In this document: positions 23,233 through 32,586 of the stretch, one piece after another | How positions within the stretch are numbered: position 1 is the first letter of the stretch | How the letters are laid out: the number at the start of each line of letters is the position of its first letter | NCBI GenBank assembly: GCA_937920725.1 | Contig: CALEUW010000027.1 | Span: 14,784-78,783, forward strand | Length of the DNA: 64,000 bases | Reading direction: 5' to 3' | Origin: UMGS1601 sp900553335 | Lineage (GTDB): Bacteria > Bacillota > Clostridia > Oscillospirales > Ruminococcaceae | Made by a program: the position numbers and the translations under genes | Notes under the pieces: generated by a model | Databases searched by the model: none | The model's input: only the letters and a program-made list of their open reading frames with translations | What the model was told of the DNA's origin: nothing

Positions 23233-26200
23233 TTACTTCTCACTATCGTTGTAAAGCTTAGCAAGACGCTTGAGATAATCATATCTGTCAGCCGCATTCT
23301 TTACAGCGTTATCGAAGAGTTTTTCAGCTCTTTCAGGATTCTGTCTAGCAAGAGCATTGTATCTAACCTCGCCCATGATAAAGTCCTTATAATCCTTAGT
23401 AGGAGCCTTAGAATCAAGGATAAACGGATCCTTGCCCTCCTTCTTAAGGTCAGGATTGAATCTGTAGAGGTGCCAATAACCCGACTCAACAGCCTTCTTC
23501 TCCTCAGTCTGAGCAATGCTCATGCCGCCCTTAATACCGTGGTTGATACATGGAGCGTAAGCAATGATAAGAGAAGGTCCGTTATAAGCCTCAGCCTCTG
23601 TGATTGCCTTGATACACTGGTTGTAATCTGCACCCATTGCAATGTGAGCAACATATACATATCCGTATGTCATAGCAATACCTGCAAGGTCTTTCTTCTT
23701 AACTTCCTTACCAGCTGCTGCGAACTGTGCGATAGCACCTGTTGGTGTAGACTTAGAAGACTGTCCTCCTGTATTTGAGTAAACCTCTGTATCGAATACA
23801 AAGATATTTACATCCTCGCCCTGTGCGATAACGTGATCAAGTCCTGAGAAGCCGATGTCGTATGCCCATCCGTCGCCTCCGAATACCCACATTGATTTCT
23901 TTCTTAAGAAATCTGCATCCTTGAGTATTTCCTCAGCAGCCTTCGACTTGCTCTTCTTAAGAGCTGCTATAAGCTCGTCTGTTGCAGCACTGTTAGCAGC
24001 ACCGTTATCTATTGTTGAGAGATATCCCTCAATAGCTTTCTTAAGAGAAGCTGTCTTTGTTGACTTTTGAAGCTCTAAAACCTTAGCTACAGTTCTCTGT
24101 CTTATAGTATTCTGTGCAAGGAACATTCCGTAACCATACTCAGCGTTATCCTCGAAGAGTGAGTTTGCCCAAGCAGGTCCCTTTCCGTCCTTGTTTACAG
24201 TATATGGTGTTGTAGGTGCTGATCCGCCCCAGATTGAAGAACATCCTGTAGCGTTAGCAATATACATTCTGTCGCCGAAGAGCTGTGTAATAAGCTTAGC
24301 ATAAGGAGTTTCTCCGCATCCTGCACAAGCGCCTGAGAATTCAAGAAGCGGCTGCTTGAACTGTGAACCCTTAACGGTTGTTTCCTTAAACTTTTCTAAA
24401 ACATCCTTCTTCTCAGGAAGTGTAAGAGCATAGTTGAATACTTCTTGCTCAGCAAGCTGTGTTTCAAGCGGCATCATGCTAAGAGCCTTGTTACCCTTCT
24501 TACCCGGACATACATTTACACAAGAACCGCATCCTGTACAGTCAAGAGCAGACATTGTCATTACGAAATTATATCCAGGCATGCCTGTCATCGGCTTTGC
24601 CTTTTCCTGTGCAAGCTTCGGAGCTTTAGCAAGCTCTTCGTCTGTCATTACAGCAGGTCTGATTACTGCGTGAGGACAAACATATGAACAGAAGTTACAC
24701 TGAATACAGTTATCGCTGTTCCAGCAAGGAACGTCAACAGCAATTCCTCTCTTCTCAAATGCAGCAGATCCCTGTGGGAATGTACCGTCCGCCATGTCCT
24801 TGAATGTAGATACAGGGAGCTTATCACCCTCCTGAGCATTGCAAGGAATAAGTATATCATTTACAAACTTCTGTAAGTTCTTATCTGCAATCTTAACAGC
24901 CTTCTGACCCATCTTAGTGTCCTTAGCTGTTTTCCATGACTCAGGAACCTTAACCTCAACAACCTGCTCACAGCCGGCATCTATAGCATCATGATTCATC
25001 TTAACGATAGCTTCACCCTTCTTAGAATAAGAAGCTGTAGCTGCGTCCTTCATGTACTTGATAGCATCTTCCATAGGAATGATACCTGAAAGCTTAAAGA
25101 ATGCAGACTGTAAAACTGTGTTAATTCTGTTCCCTAGTCCGATTTCCTTACCGATCTTAACACCGTTGATGATATAGAACTTGATATTGTTTTCTGCGAT
25201 ATATCTCTTAACCTGTCCCGGGAGGTGCTTTTCAAGGCCCTTTTCATCCCACTGAGTATTTAGAAGGAATGTTCCGCCCGGCTTAATGTCGTTTACGATG
25301 TTGTACTTAGTGATATATGACTCATTGTGGCAAGCAACAAAGTCAGCCTGATTGATCAGGTAAGTCGACTTAATAGGAGTCTTACCGAATCTTAAGTGAG
25401 AAACTGTTACACCGCCCGATTTCTTAGAGTCATATGCAAAATATGCCTGTGCGTAAAGATCAGTGTGGTCACCGATAATTTTGATCGAGTTCTTATTAGC
25501 ACCTACCGTACCGTCTGCTCCAAGTCCCCAGAACTTACAAGCTGTCGTTCCCTCAGGTGCAGTATCAAGCTTATCCTCAGCTTCGAGAGAGAGATAAGTT
25601 ACATCGTCATCAATACCGATTGTAAATCTAGGCTTAAAGCTATCTTTGAACTCAGCGTTCCAGTAAACAGCCTTGATCTGTGCAGGAGTTGTATCCTTAG
25701 AACCGAGTCCGTATCTACCTGACGCTATCGTTACATCATGGAACTGTGTTCCCTTAAGAGCTGCAACTACGTCAAGGTAAAGCGGCTCACCGAGTGATCC
25801 CGGCTCTTTTGTTCTGTCAAGAACAGAAATCTGTGTAACAGAATCAGGAATAGCCTCGATAAACTTAGAAGCTACAAACGGTCTGTAAAGACGAACCTTA
25901 ACAAGACCAAGCTCTGCACCCTCAGCGTTAAGTGCGTCAATAGTTTCTTCAATAGTATCACATACAGAACCCATAGCAACTATAATATGCTTTGCCTGTG
26001 GATGTCCGTAATAGTTAAAGAGCTTATAATCAGTTCCGATCTTCTTGTTGACCTTGTCCATGTATTCTTCAACAACATTCGGGATCTCATCATAATACTT
26101 GTTACAAGCTTCTCTTGCCTGGAAGAATATATCCGGGTTCTGAGCAGTACCGCGAAGTGATGGATGCTCAGGGTTTATAGCTCTGTTTCTGAATTCCTGT

Positions 26201-26799
26201 ATAGCCTTTTTGTCAACCATCTCTTCAACGTCAGCCTTGTCCCATGTTTCGATCTTCTGAATCTCATGAGATGTTCTGAATCCGTCAAAGAAATGAATGA
26301 ACGGAACTCTTCCCTTAATTGTAGCAAGATGCGCTACAGTACCGAGATCCATAACCTCCTGTGGGTTTGTTGAACAAAGCATTGCAAATCCTGTCTGACG
26401 GCAAGCATAAACGTCAGAGTGATCTCCGAAAATGTTAAGAGCATGAGATGCTACACATCTTGCAGATACATGAATAACACAAGGAAGCAATTCTCCTGCG
26501 ATCTTATACATATTTGGGATCATAAGTAAAAGTCCCTGTGAAGCAGTATAAGTAGTTGTAAGCGCACCTGCTGACAAAGAACCGTGTACAGTACCCGAAG
26601 CTCCTGCTTCAGACTGCATTTCAGCCACCTTAACAGGTGTTCCGAAAATGTTTGTCTGTCCCTTAGCAGACCACTGGTCAGTTACCTCCGCCATAACAGA
26701 CGATGGTGTGATAGGATAGATAGCAGCTACTTCAGTAAACGGATATGACGCCCATGCAGCAGCATTGTTACCATCCATGGTTTTCATTTTTCTAGCCAT
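23233..26799 (-). CDS. nifJ: Pyruvate:ferredoxin (flavodoxin) oxidoreductase
   Basis: The 1188-residue homodimer-type PFOR oxidises pyruvate to acetyl-CoA and CO2, reducing ferredoxin. Domains in order: the pyrimidine-binding domain I (MKTMDGNNAAAWASYPFTEVAAIYPITPSSVMAE), domain II, a gamma domain with FGGLGADGTVGANKNS-like sequence (here WGLGADGTVGANKNS), an inserted double [4Fe-4S] domain (CIQCNFCSYVCPHA and CTGCGSCVNVCPGKKG), and the TPP-binding domain (CAGCGETPYAKL, GDGWAYDIGFSGLDH, NTGGQSSKSTPTGA). Full length and intact. It supplies reduced ferredoxin for the hydrogenase and Nfn complexes found in this window. It has its own promoter and terminator. Confidence 0.97.
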   Translation of the reverse strand: MARKMKTMDGNNAAAWASYPFTEVAAIYPITPSSVMAEVTDQWSAKGQTNIFGTPVKVAEMQSEAGASGTVHGSLSAGALTTTYTASQGLLLMIPNMYKIAGELLPCVIHVSARCVASHALNIFGDHSDVYACRQTGFAMLCSTNPQEVMDLGTVAHLATIKGRVPFIHFFDGFRTSHEIQKIETWDKADVEEMVDKKAIQEFRNRAINPEHPSLRGTAQNPDIFFQAREACNKYYDEIPNVVEEYMDKVNKKIGTDYKLFNYYGHPQAKHIIVAMGSVCDTIEETIDALNAEGAELGLVKVRLYRPFVASKFIEAIPDSVTQISVLDRTKEPGSLGEPLYLDVVAALKGTQFHDVTIASGRYGLGSKDTTPAQIKAVYWNAEFKDSFKPRFTIGIDDDVTYLSLEAEDKLDTAPEGTTACKFWGLGADGTVGANKNSIKIIGDHTDLYAQAYFAYDSKKSGGVTVSHLRFGKTPIKSTYLINQADFVACHNESYITKYNIVNDIKPGGTFLLNTQWDEKGLEKHLPGQVKRYIAENNIKFYIINGVKIGKEIGLGNRINTVLQSAFFKLSGIIPMEDAIKYMKDAATASYSKKGEAIVKMNHDAIDAGCEQVVEVKVPESWKTAKDTKMGQKAVKIADKNLQKFVNDILIPCNAQEGDKLPVSTFKDMADGTFPQGSAAFEKRGIAVDVPCWNSDNCIQCNFCSYVCPHAVIRPAVMTDEELAKAPKLAQEKAKPMTGMPGYNFVMTMSALDCTGCGSCVNVCPGKKGNKALSMMPLETQLAEQEVFNYALTLPEKKDVLEKFKETTVKGSQFKQPLLEFSGACAGCGETPYAKLITQLFGDRMYIANATGCSSIWGGSAPTTPYTVNKDGKGPAWANSLFEDNAEYGYGMFLAQNTIRQRTVAKVLELQKSTKTASLKKAIEGYLSTIDNGAANSAATDELIAALKKSKSKAAEEILKDADFLRKKSMWVFGGDGWAYDIGFSGLDHVIAQGEDVNIFVFDTEVYSNTGGQSSKSTPTGAIAQFAAAGKEVKKKDLAGIAMTYGYVYVAHIAMGADYNQCIKAITEAEAYNGPSLIIAYAPCINHGIKGGMSIAQTEEKKAVESGYWHLYRFNPDLKKEGKDPFILDSKAPTKDYKDFIMGEVRYNALARQNPERAEKLFDNAVKNAADRYDYLKRLAKLYNDSEK

Positions 26800-26832
26800 T
26801 TTTATCCTCCTCTGGATATTATTAAACTACAT

Positions 26833-26867
26833 AAAAAATCGGCAAAGCGCCTTTGTTAACCAAAGGC
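26833..26867 (-). promoter_or_regulatory. Leader hairpin and T-run before PFOR gene
   Basis: GCCTTTG (26849-26855) and CAAAGGC (26861-26867) form a 7-bp stem. On the minus strand a second small GGC/GCC hairpin and TTTTTT (26833-26838) follow about 10 nt later. This can fold as a weak intrinsic terminator in the leader, or the palindrome may be an operator just downstream of the promoter. Confidence 0.45.
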
Positions 26868-26892
26868 AATACCTTACATTATGTTCCTATTT

Positions 26893-26921
26893 ATTTTATC
26901 ACAAGTTATTTGGTTTGTAAA
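26893..26921 (-). promoter_or_regulatory. Promoter of PFOR gene
   Basis: TTTACA (26916-26921) and TAAAAT (26893-26898) with 17-bp spacing; the leader is about 90 nt. Confidence 0.7.
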
Positions 26922-26969
26922 GCAAAAACCTACAAATTTTTGAGAAAATATCTTTTATACAGCGAAAAA

Positions 26970-26993
26970 GAACGGAAGAAAAATCTTCCGTCC
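26970..26993 (-). terminator. Terminator of rplJ-rplL
   Basis: GAACGGAAGA (26970-26979) and TCTTCCGTCC (26984-26993) pair with one wobble; T5 follows on the minus strand. Confidence 0.85.
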
Positions 26994-27017
26994 TTATAGC
27001 ATTTAGTATTAATGCAA

Positions 27018-27389
27018 TTACTTAAGCTCAACAGTAGCGCCTGCGTCCTCAAGCTTAGTCTTGATCTCCTCAGCCTCTGCCTTAGGACAAGCTTCCTTGA
27101 TAGCCTTAGGTGCAGACTCAACAAGCTCCTTAGACTCCTTAAGTCCAAGACCTGTGATCTCCTTAACAGCCTTGATAACAGCCATCTTAGAATCGCCGAA
27201 TGAAGCAAGAATTACGTCAAAATCAGTCTTTTCAGCCTCTCCGCCAGCAGCGCCGCCAGCAGCAGGAGCAGCAGCAACAGCAGCTGTTACACCAAATTCG
27301 TCCTGAATTGCCTCAACAAGCTCTGCGAGCTCAAGAACTGACAATTCCTTAACATCTTCTACAAACTTTAAAATCTTCTCTGAAGCCAT
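27018..27389 (-). CDS. rplL: 50S ribosomal protein L7/L12
   Basis: The 123-residue L7/L12 stalk protein recruits translational GTPases. The N-terminal dimerisation domain (residues 1-35, VKELSVLELAELVEAIQDEFGV), the Ala/Gly hinge (about 38-52) and the C-terminal factor-binding domain (EKTDFDVILASFGDSKMAVIKAVKEITGLGLKEAK-type) are all present at normal length. It follows rplJ by about 70 bp and is the last gene of the unit. Confidence 0.97.
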   Translation of the reverse strand: MASEKILKFVEDVKELSVLELAELVEAIQDEFGVTAAVAAAPAAGGAAGGEAEKTDFDVILASFGDSKMAVIKAVKEITGLGLKESKELVESAPKAIKEACPKAEAEEIKTKLEDAGATVELK

Positions 27390-27461
27390 GATAATTTCTC
27401 CTTTTTAATTTTTGTTTTCGGGTTTAATAACCCGCTTTTAATGTTTTAGGAAGCATATAAA

Positions 27462-27971
27462 TTATGCAACCTCTCCCTCCTTGCTGTCGTGAACAGCCTT
27501 GAGAATTGCAGCAAGACCTGTAATAGGTCCCTGAAGCGAACCAACGAGCTGTGCAAGCAAAATTTCCTTTGAAGGAATTTTTGAAAGTGCAGTAACGCCT
27601 GCCTCATCGTAAATTTCCGAGCCGATAAATCCTGCCTTAAAGTTGAACTTATCGTCATGCTCGCTTGCAAACTTACCGAGAATTCTAGCAGGAGCTGTCT
27701 GGTCGTCGTTAGAGATAGCGATAGCTGTTGTTCCCTCCAAAACGCCTGTCAGCTCATCAAGACCTGCATTTTTAAGAGCGAAACGAAGCATTGAGTTCTT
27801 TTCAACAGTATAAATAACTCCTGCTTCTCTAAGCTCCTTACGAAGCTTTGTATCCTCTTCTACAGTAATTCCTCTGTAATCAACGAGTACACCTGCAGCT
27901 GAGTTCTTAATAGCTTCTGTTAAAGCGGCAACCTTTTCCTGCTTTGCAAGCAATATCTTCTCACTTGGCAT
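27462..27971 (-). CDS. rplJ: 50S ribosomal protein L10
   Basis: The 169-residue L10 binds 23S rRNA and carries L7/L12 dimers on its C-terminal helix. The ATG start giving MPSEKILLAKQEKV is chosen over a GTG three codons upstream, because AGGTG is spaced six bases from it and the protein then begins like other L10 sequences. Typical segments are GVLVDYRGITVEEDTKLRKELREAGV and NSMLRFALKNAG. An L10 leader with a terminator-like stem precedes it, consistent with autogenous control by L10-L12. Confidence 0.95.
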   Translation of the reverse strand: MPSEKILLAKQEKVAALTEAIKNSAAGVLVDYRGITVEEDTKLRKELREAGVIYTVEKNSMLRFALKNAGLDELTGVLEGTTAIAISNDDQTAPARILGKFASEHDDKFNFKAGFIGSEIYDEAGVTALSKIPSKEILLAQLVGSLQGPITGLAAILKAVHDSKEGEVA

Positions 27972-28014
27972 TTTTTTCACCTCACTAGATTAAAGATTTA
28001 ATCCGTATCTTATG

Positions 28015-28132
28015 AAAAAATCTCTTTTCATCCAAAGACAAAAAGAGATAAACAAAGTCATAATTTCACTTTGCATCATCCTCGGCAGGGCTTCCGTTTT
28101 TTAAACCGCCTGCTGTCTTTAGATACGAATGC
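28015..28132 (-). ncRNA. Ribosomal protein L10 leader with attenuator
   Basis: Between the promoter and rplJ, the minus-strand leader carries the L10-leader core: AAGACAGCAGGCGG, a loop, then AAGCCCTGCCGAGGATGATG, which fold as the known kink-turn-bearing L10-binding stem. It is followed by ATCTCTTTT (28041-28049) pairing with AAAAGAGAT (28020-28028) and T6, an intrinsic terminator. Known biology of the family is that L10-L12 binding favours termination. The match to the Rfam L10_leader family is from recognition and was not scored. Confidence 0.88.
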
Positions 28133-28138
28133 TTCGTT

Positions 28139-28167
28139 ATTATATCAGATACCCGATGCTTTGTCAA
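28139..28167 (-). promoter_or_regulatory. Consensus promoter of rplJL
   Basis: Perfect TTGACA (28162-28167) and TATAAT (28139-28144), 17-bp spacer, on the minus strand; the start is about 28132. Confidence 0.92.
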
Positions 28168-28250
28168 GTGTTTTTTTAATATTTTCAAAATAACTTTCCC
28201 CTCGCTTTTTTCAGCAAGGGGAAGTCAAAAACAAATCTGTTATCTTTTGG

Positions 28251-29648
28251 TTACGGCGAAACGTAATTCTCGGGATTCATAGCGACTCCGTTCTGTCTTA
28301 CCTCAAAATGCAAATGATTTCCGGTTGAAAATCCTGTAGAGCCTACATACCCGAGCGTTTCACCCTGTTCTACTGTCTGTCCGGCAGTTACTATACAATT
28401 CGTCATGTGTCCGTAAAGCGTCATATATCCGTTTCCGTGATCAACGATACAGTATCTTCCGTAGCCTCCGCCGCAACCGCAGCTACTATTCTTGCCCCAG
28501 TCGTGCGGACAGTAATTTTCTGCAACGACAACTGTTCCTGCGTCCGAAGCGACTATCTGATCTCCGCCAATTCCGCCGTCGGAAATATCGATTCCTGCGT
28601 GATACGCACCCCATCTCATACCTACGCCGTATGTAATTACATAGTGACCCGGAACCGGCCAAATAAAGTTACCTGATGTTCCCGTCGTATAGTCGGTATC
28701 ATTTGAAGTGTCATAATTATTATTCTTGTCCATCGCAGCAAGACGTCTTGCTTCCTCTTCAGCAGCCTTTCTTCTTGCTTCCGCTTCCGCATAAAGCTTA
28801 TTCCACATTGCCTGAGCTTCTTCCTCACGCTCAGCATAAGCTTCCCTTTGCGCCTCATGAGCCAGCCTATCCGCTTCCAGCGCTTCTAAATGCGCCTTAC
28901 TCTGTGCAACTAATACTGACAGCTTATCCATCTGTGTCTGCTGTTCAGCTTTTTTCTCACTGTACGATTTCTTTTGGCTCTCAAGCTCAGCTTTCTGCTT
29001 TTCAACCTCAGTTTTCTTTGTTTCTAAAGCTTTCTTTGCTTCTTCAAGTTCATTTTTCTTTTCAACAAGATTGTCTATCGCCTGATCATCATGAGCAGCA
29101 ACCCTTTTTACAAGCTCCGCTTTCATGAGAGCGTCATAAAAATCTTTTGAACCGAGCAATATAGATATATAAGAATCGTCACCTGCTACATACATCGCTC
29201 TCAGTCTTGTTTTAAAGTTAGCAATATCTGTTTCGATCTCTGTTTGCTTTTGGTTTATTGTTTTTTGAGTTTCATCAATCTGTTCATTGAGCTTATCTAT
29301 GTTCGCCTGAACCTTATCTAAGCTTTTTTTGATTTCGCCGATCATCTTGCTGTACTCATAAATTGTCGCCTGAACCGTTTCAATTTGAGATTCGATCGCC
29401 GCTTGGTTTTCCTCTTCTTTTTTTATGTCGTCTTCGGTATCGGCAATCTTCTGATCAAATTCCTCCTGCTTTTGCTGATACTCTTCAATCTGCTTCTCAT
29501 AATCTGCCATTGTGTTTTCTGCATTTGTAACAATCGGCTCGCTCCAGTCAGATCCGAACGAAGAGCTGATCGCAATAACCGAAACTGCCGCAGTAGCCAT
29601 GACAAGCACTCTCTTTGAAGCTTCAAGAACTTTTGCTTTTTTTATCAT
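28251..29648 (-). CDS. PcsB/EnvC-like peptidoglycan hydrolase, coiled coil plus M23
   Basis: The 465-residue secreted protein has a signal peptide (residues about 12-33), a long coiled coil (about 45-290, rich in Glu/Lys/Gln heptads) and a C-terminal M23 LytM domain (about 335-465). The zinc site is intact: GAYHAGIDISD, HGNGYMTLYGHM and GNHLHFEVR. Just upstream are ftsE and ftsX; in Firmicutes FtsEX activates coiled-coil hydrolases such as PcsB and CwlO, so this is the likely partner, acting in septal or sidewall cleavage. The M23 domain carries an unusual Cys-rich insertion (CPHDWGKNSSCGCGGGYGRYC). Confidence 0.9.
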   Translation of the reverse strand: MIKKAKVLEASKRVLVMATAAVSVIAISSSFGSDWSEPIVTNAENTMADYEKQIEEYQQKQEEFDQKIADTEDDIKKEEENQAAIESQIETVQATIYEYSKMIGEIKKSLDKVQANIDKLNEQIDETQKTINQKQTEIETDIANFKTRLRAMYVAGDDSYISILLGSKDFYDALMKAELVKRVAAHDDQAIDNLVEKKNELEEAKKALETKKTEVEKQKAELESQKKSYSEKKAEQQTQMDKLSVLVAQSKAHLEALEADRLAHEAQREAYAEREEEAQAMWNKLYAEAEARRKAAEEEARRLAAMDKNNNYDTSNDTDYTTGTSGNFIWPVPGHYVITYGVGMRWGAYHAGIDISDGGIGGDQIVASDAGTVVVAENYCPHDWGKNSSCGCGGGYGRYCIVDHGNGYMTLYGHMTNCIVTAGQTVEQGETLGYVGSTGFSTGNHLHFEVRQNGVAMNPENYVSP

Positions 29649-29764
29649 TCTAAACCTTACCTTTCAACAAATAAAAAACTCTTTTTGTCCGATACGCCGT
29701 AAAATACACGGCTGCTATTATGCCAAACGACAAGCTGAAAAGCCTGTCGTCATGAAGCGTATTC

Positions 29765-30673
29765 TTAAACCTTTACATATTTTCTTGTGCTTATCGTTGT
29801 GCCTATTGCGCCTATTATACCGCCCGCACAAATATATCCGCCAAGAACATACCAGACAATATCCTTGAACCCGTAAAGAGATCTTACTCCGAGGATACTC
29901 AATATCTGTCCGTTTTCATTCAATATTTCTCCGATTCCCTTATATACGAACATTGTAAGGAAAAATGCTGCAACCGCTGCAAGTATACCCACAAGCATTC
30001 CTTCGATAAAGAACGGAATGTTGATAAACTTATTTGTTGCTCCGACATATTTCATAATGTTTATTTCTTTTCTTCTCGAATATACGCTTGTTCTGGTCGT
30101 ATTTGAAATTATAACCAAGGAAACAACCGCAAGCGCCGCTATAAGTGCAATTGCAACTACCGAGAAGATATTTCTGATGCTTAACAGAACATCTGCAAAC
30201 TCCGTAGGCGCAAGCACCTTTTCAACATTTGCAATAGCTGTTATCTGATTTGTTGTATCTGTAAGCTTTTCAATATCTGCTACAGTAACTCTGTATGTAT
30301 CCGGCAAAGGATTATCATCAGCAGCATATTTGAATACTTCCTGCTGCTCCTCAGTCATATCCTTAACCATGTTTTCCCATGCTTCATTTCTTGAGTAAAA
30401 GATCGAGTTTTCAATATTTGACAGGCTATTGATATTCTCTCCTATCGTCTTAATACCTTCCTCGTCAGTTCCATCGAGAACGATTACTACGATCTCGTTC
30501 TTACCCTCAACTCCGCTTATTATCTTATTCAGATTAATTGTTGCAAGAATACATATTCCAACCAAAAGCAGCGATACAAGCATTATACAAAACGATGCAA
30601 AGCTCATCATTTTGTTTTTCCAAACACTTTTAAATCCCTGTCCGGTAAGATATTTAACACTACTGAACCTCAT
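29765..30673 (-). CDS. ftsX: Cell division protein FtsX
   Basis: The 302-residue membrane subunit of FtsEX has a first helix at about 22-48, an extracellular domain (about 50-170, containing VIVLDGTDEEGIKTIGENINSLSNI), then three helices in the last 130 residues with SVYSRRKEINIMKYVGATNKFINIPFFIEGMLVG, the conserved FtsX cytoplasmic loop. It does not transport; it transmits ATP hydrolysis by FtsE to an extracellular hydrolase. Its ATG lies inside the end of ftsE (14-bp overlap), showing coupling. Confidence 0.95.
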   Translation of the reverse strand: MRFSSVKYLTGQGFKSVWKNKMMSFASFCIMLVSLLLVGICILATINLNKIISGVEGKNEIVVIVLDGTDEEGIKTIGENINSLSNIENSIFYSRNEAWENMVKDMTEEQQEVFKYAADDNPLPDTYRVTVADIEKLTDTTNQITAIANVEKVLAPTEFADVLLSIRNIFSVVAIALIAALAVVSLVIISNTTRTSVYSRRKEINIMKYVGATNKFINIPFFIEGMLVGILAAVAAFFLTMFVYKGIGEILNENGQILSILGVRSLYGFKDIVWYVLGGYICAGGIIGAIGTTISTRKYVKV

Positions 30674-31346
30674 TTGCTCCTCCTATCACCTCATCGAACA
30701 CGATATCGCCGGCGTTTATATTTATAATTCTTCCGCCGAAATGGCGCACAATATCATGCTCGTGCGTTACCATAAGAACCGTAGTTCCGCATTCGTTGAT
30801 TCCCTTTAAAAGCTCAACGATCTCATATGAAAGAGCGGGATCTATATTTCCCGTAGGCTCGTCTGCAATAATTAGCTGCGGATCGTTTACCAAAGCTCTC
30901 GCAAGCGCAACTCTCTGCTGCTCGCCGCCCGAAAGCTCGTCCGGATATGATTTAGCCTTATGAGCAAGCCCAACAAGGCTGATAACATACGGCACTCTGC
31001 TTGAAATATATTTTGCAGGAGCGTCTATTACCCTAAGCACAAACGCTACATTTTCATATACGGTCATTGTCGGAATAAGCCTAAAGTCCTGAAAAACTAT
31101 TCCGAGAGTTCTTCTCAAATTCGGGATTTTTCTTCTTCTTAGCTTTTTTAGATTGAAACCGTTTACAATAACAGTTCCCTGTGTTGCGTCAATTTCTTTT
31201 AGTATCAGCTTTATGAGCGTTGATTTTCCGGCTCCCGAAGAACCGACAACAAAAGCGAAATCTCCGTCGTTGATTTTTAAATTAATATTGTGTAAAGCGT
31301 CAACTCCGCTCGAATATGTAACTGATACGTCCTTAAATTCTATCAA
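30660..31346 (-). CDS. ftsE: Cell division ATP-binding protein FtsE
   Basis: The 228-residue ABC ATPase partners FtsX. The Walker A motif is GSSGAGKSTLIK, the Q-loop region VFQDFRLIPTMTVYENVAF, the signature LSGGEQQRVALARAL, Walker B LIIADEPTGNID, and the switch His VTHEHDIV. VFQDFRLI is characteristic of FtsE rather than other ABC ATPases. The start is TTG, 5 bases after GGCGGTG. It leads an ftsE-ftsX-hydrolase group. Confidence 0.96.
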   Translation of the reverse strand: MIEFKDVSVTYSSGVDALHNINLKINDGDFAFVVGSSGAGKSTLIKLILKEIDATQGTVIVNGFNLKKLRRRKIPNLRRTLGIVFQDFRLIPTMTVYENVAFVLRVIDAPAKYISSRVPYVISLVGLAHKAKSYPDELSGGEQQRVALARALVNDPQLIIADEPTGNIDPALSYEIVELLKGINECGTTVLMVTHEHDIVRHFGGRIININAGDIVFDEVIGGANEVQ

Positions 31347-31411
31347 AATTACACCGCCTTTAAATTTTGTTGCCTCTTAAATCTCTATTTTCTGAATTTC
31401 TTGTATCTCTT

Positions 31412-32497
31412 TTAAAACTTAACGGGATTTGCAGATAAATATTTCTTGACCATAAGCGCAATCTTAAATACTATTGCATGGTCAAACTCCCTTAAATCAA
31501 GTCCTGTAAGCTTCTTTATCTTTTCCAGTCTGTAAACAAGCGTGTTTCGATGAACGAAAAGCTTTCGTGATGTTTCTGAAACATTAAGATTGTTTTCAAA
31601 AAATTTCTGAATCGTGAAAAGTGTTTCATGATCAAGCGATTCGATAGATCCCTTTTTGAAAACCTCTTTTAAAAAAGTTTCGCAAAGCGTTGTCGGAAGA
31701 TGATAAATAAGTCTTGCTATTCCAAGATTATCATAAGATACTATGACCTTATCGGTGTCAAATACCTTGCCAACCTCTAACGCGATCTGAGCTTCTTTAA
31801 ACGAAGATGCAAGATCCTTTACACCCTCAACCACAGTTCCGATTCCAACATTAACTCTTGTATAGAACTCTGAGCTGAGCGTATCTGAAATGCTTCTTGC
31901 GAGCTTCTTCAAATCGTTTGAATCAACGCTGGATTTTACCTCCTTTACCAAAACGATATCGCTTTCAGTAATGTTGAAAACGAAATCCTTGTTTTTATCA
32001 GGGAATAGATTTTGAATAACGTCAAGTGCAGATACATCATTTGCAGAAATTATTCTTATGAGAAATGCAACTCTTGAAACCTCTGAATTAAAATGAAGCT
32101 CTCTCGCTTTAATAAGAATATCTCCAGGCAAAACGTTGTCCAGCACTACGTTTTTAATAAAATTGCTTCTGTCGTACTTTTCATCGTAATACTGCTTAAT
32201 GCTTGAAAGACAAACGCTGAGAATATTTGCGTATTTTGCCGCAACTTCGTCAGTTCCTTCAACAAAAACCGCATAGTCCGCTCTCGAATGACCGCCGAAC
32301 GGCTTATAAGTATAACCGTCACGAATAAAAATATCACTTGCATCAGTCAAATCTATTGATACATATTCGTTGACCGTTCCTATTAGTGAAAGCTCGGAGC
32401 TTGCAACAATAGTAGCAGTATCGTCAATAACTCCAAAAACGCAGTCGATCGAATCCCTCATTTGATGAATAACACTCTGGAACAATCTAGTAGACAT
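31412..32497 (-). CDS. CdaR/PucR-type helix-turn-helix transcriptional regulator
   Basis: The 361-residue regulator has an N-terminal sensing region, a CdaR GGDEF-like middle domain (about 130-250, RVAFLIRIISANDVSALDVIQ to VGIGTVVEGVKDLASSFKEAQIALEVGKVF) and a C-terminal PucR-type helix-turn-helix (about 300-350, FENNLNVSETSRKLFVHRNTLVYRLEKIKKLTGLDLREFDHA). Family members respond to small carbon or nitrogen metabolites. The gene stands between HPr and ftsE with its own upstream region containing two similar palindromes, so autoregulation is plausible. Targets unknown. Confidence 0.88.
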   Translation of the reverse strand: MSTRLFQSVIHQMRDSIDCVFGVIDDTATIVASSELSLIGTVNEYVSIDLTDASDIFIRDGYTYKPFGGHSRADYAVFVEGTDEVAAKYANILSVCLSSIKQYYDEKYDRSNFIKNVVLDNVLPGDILIKARELHFNSEVSRVAFLIRIISANDVSALDVIQNLFPDKNKDFVFNITESDIVLVKEVKSSVDSNDLKKLARSISDTLSSEFYTRVNVGIGTVVEGVKDLASSFKEAQIALEVGKVFDTDKVIVSYDNLGIARLIYHLPTTLCETFLKEVFKKGSIESLDHETLFTIQKFFENNLNVSETSRKLFVHRNTLVYRLEKIKKLTGLDLREFDHAIVFKIALMVKKYLSANPVKF

Positions 32498-32586
32498 TTT
32501 CTCAACCTCTTTTTCTTAATATTTTAAGCAACGTATAAAATCTTCTGTTTCAAAAGCCGTAAAACATTTCGTCGCACCCCGATATA

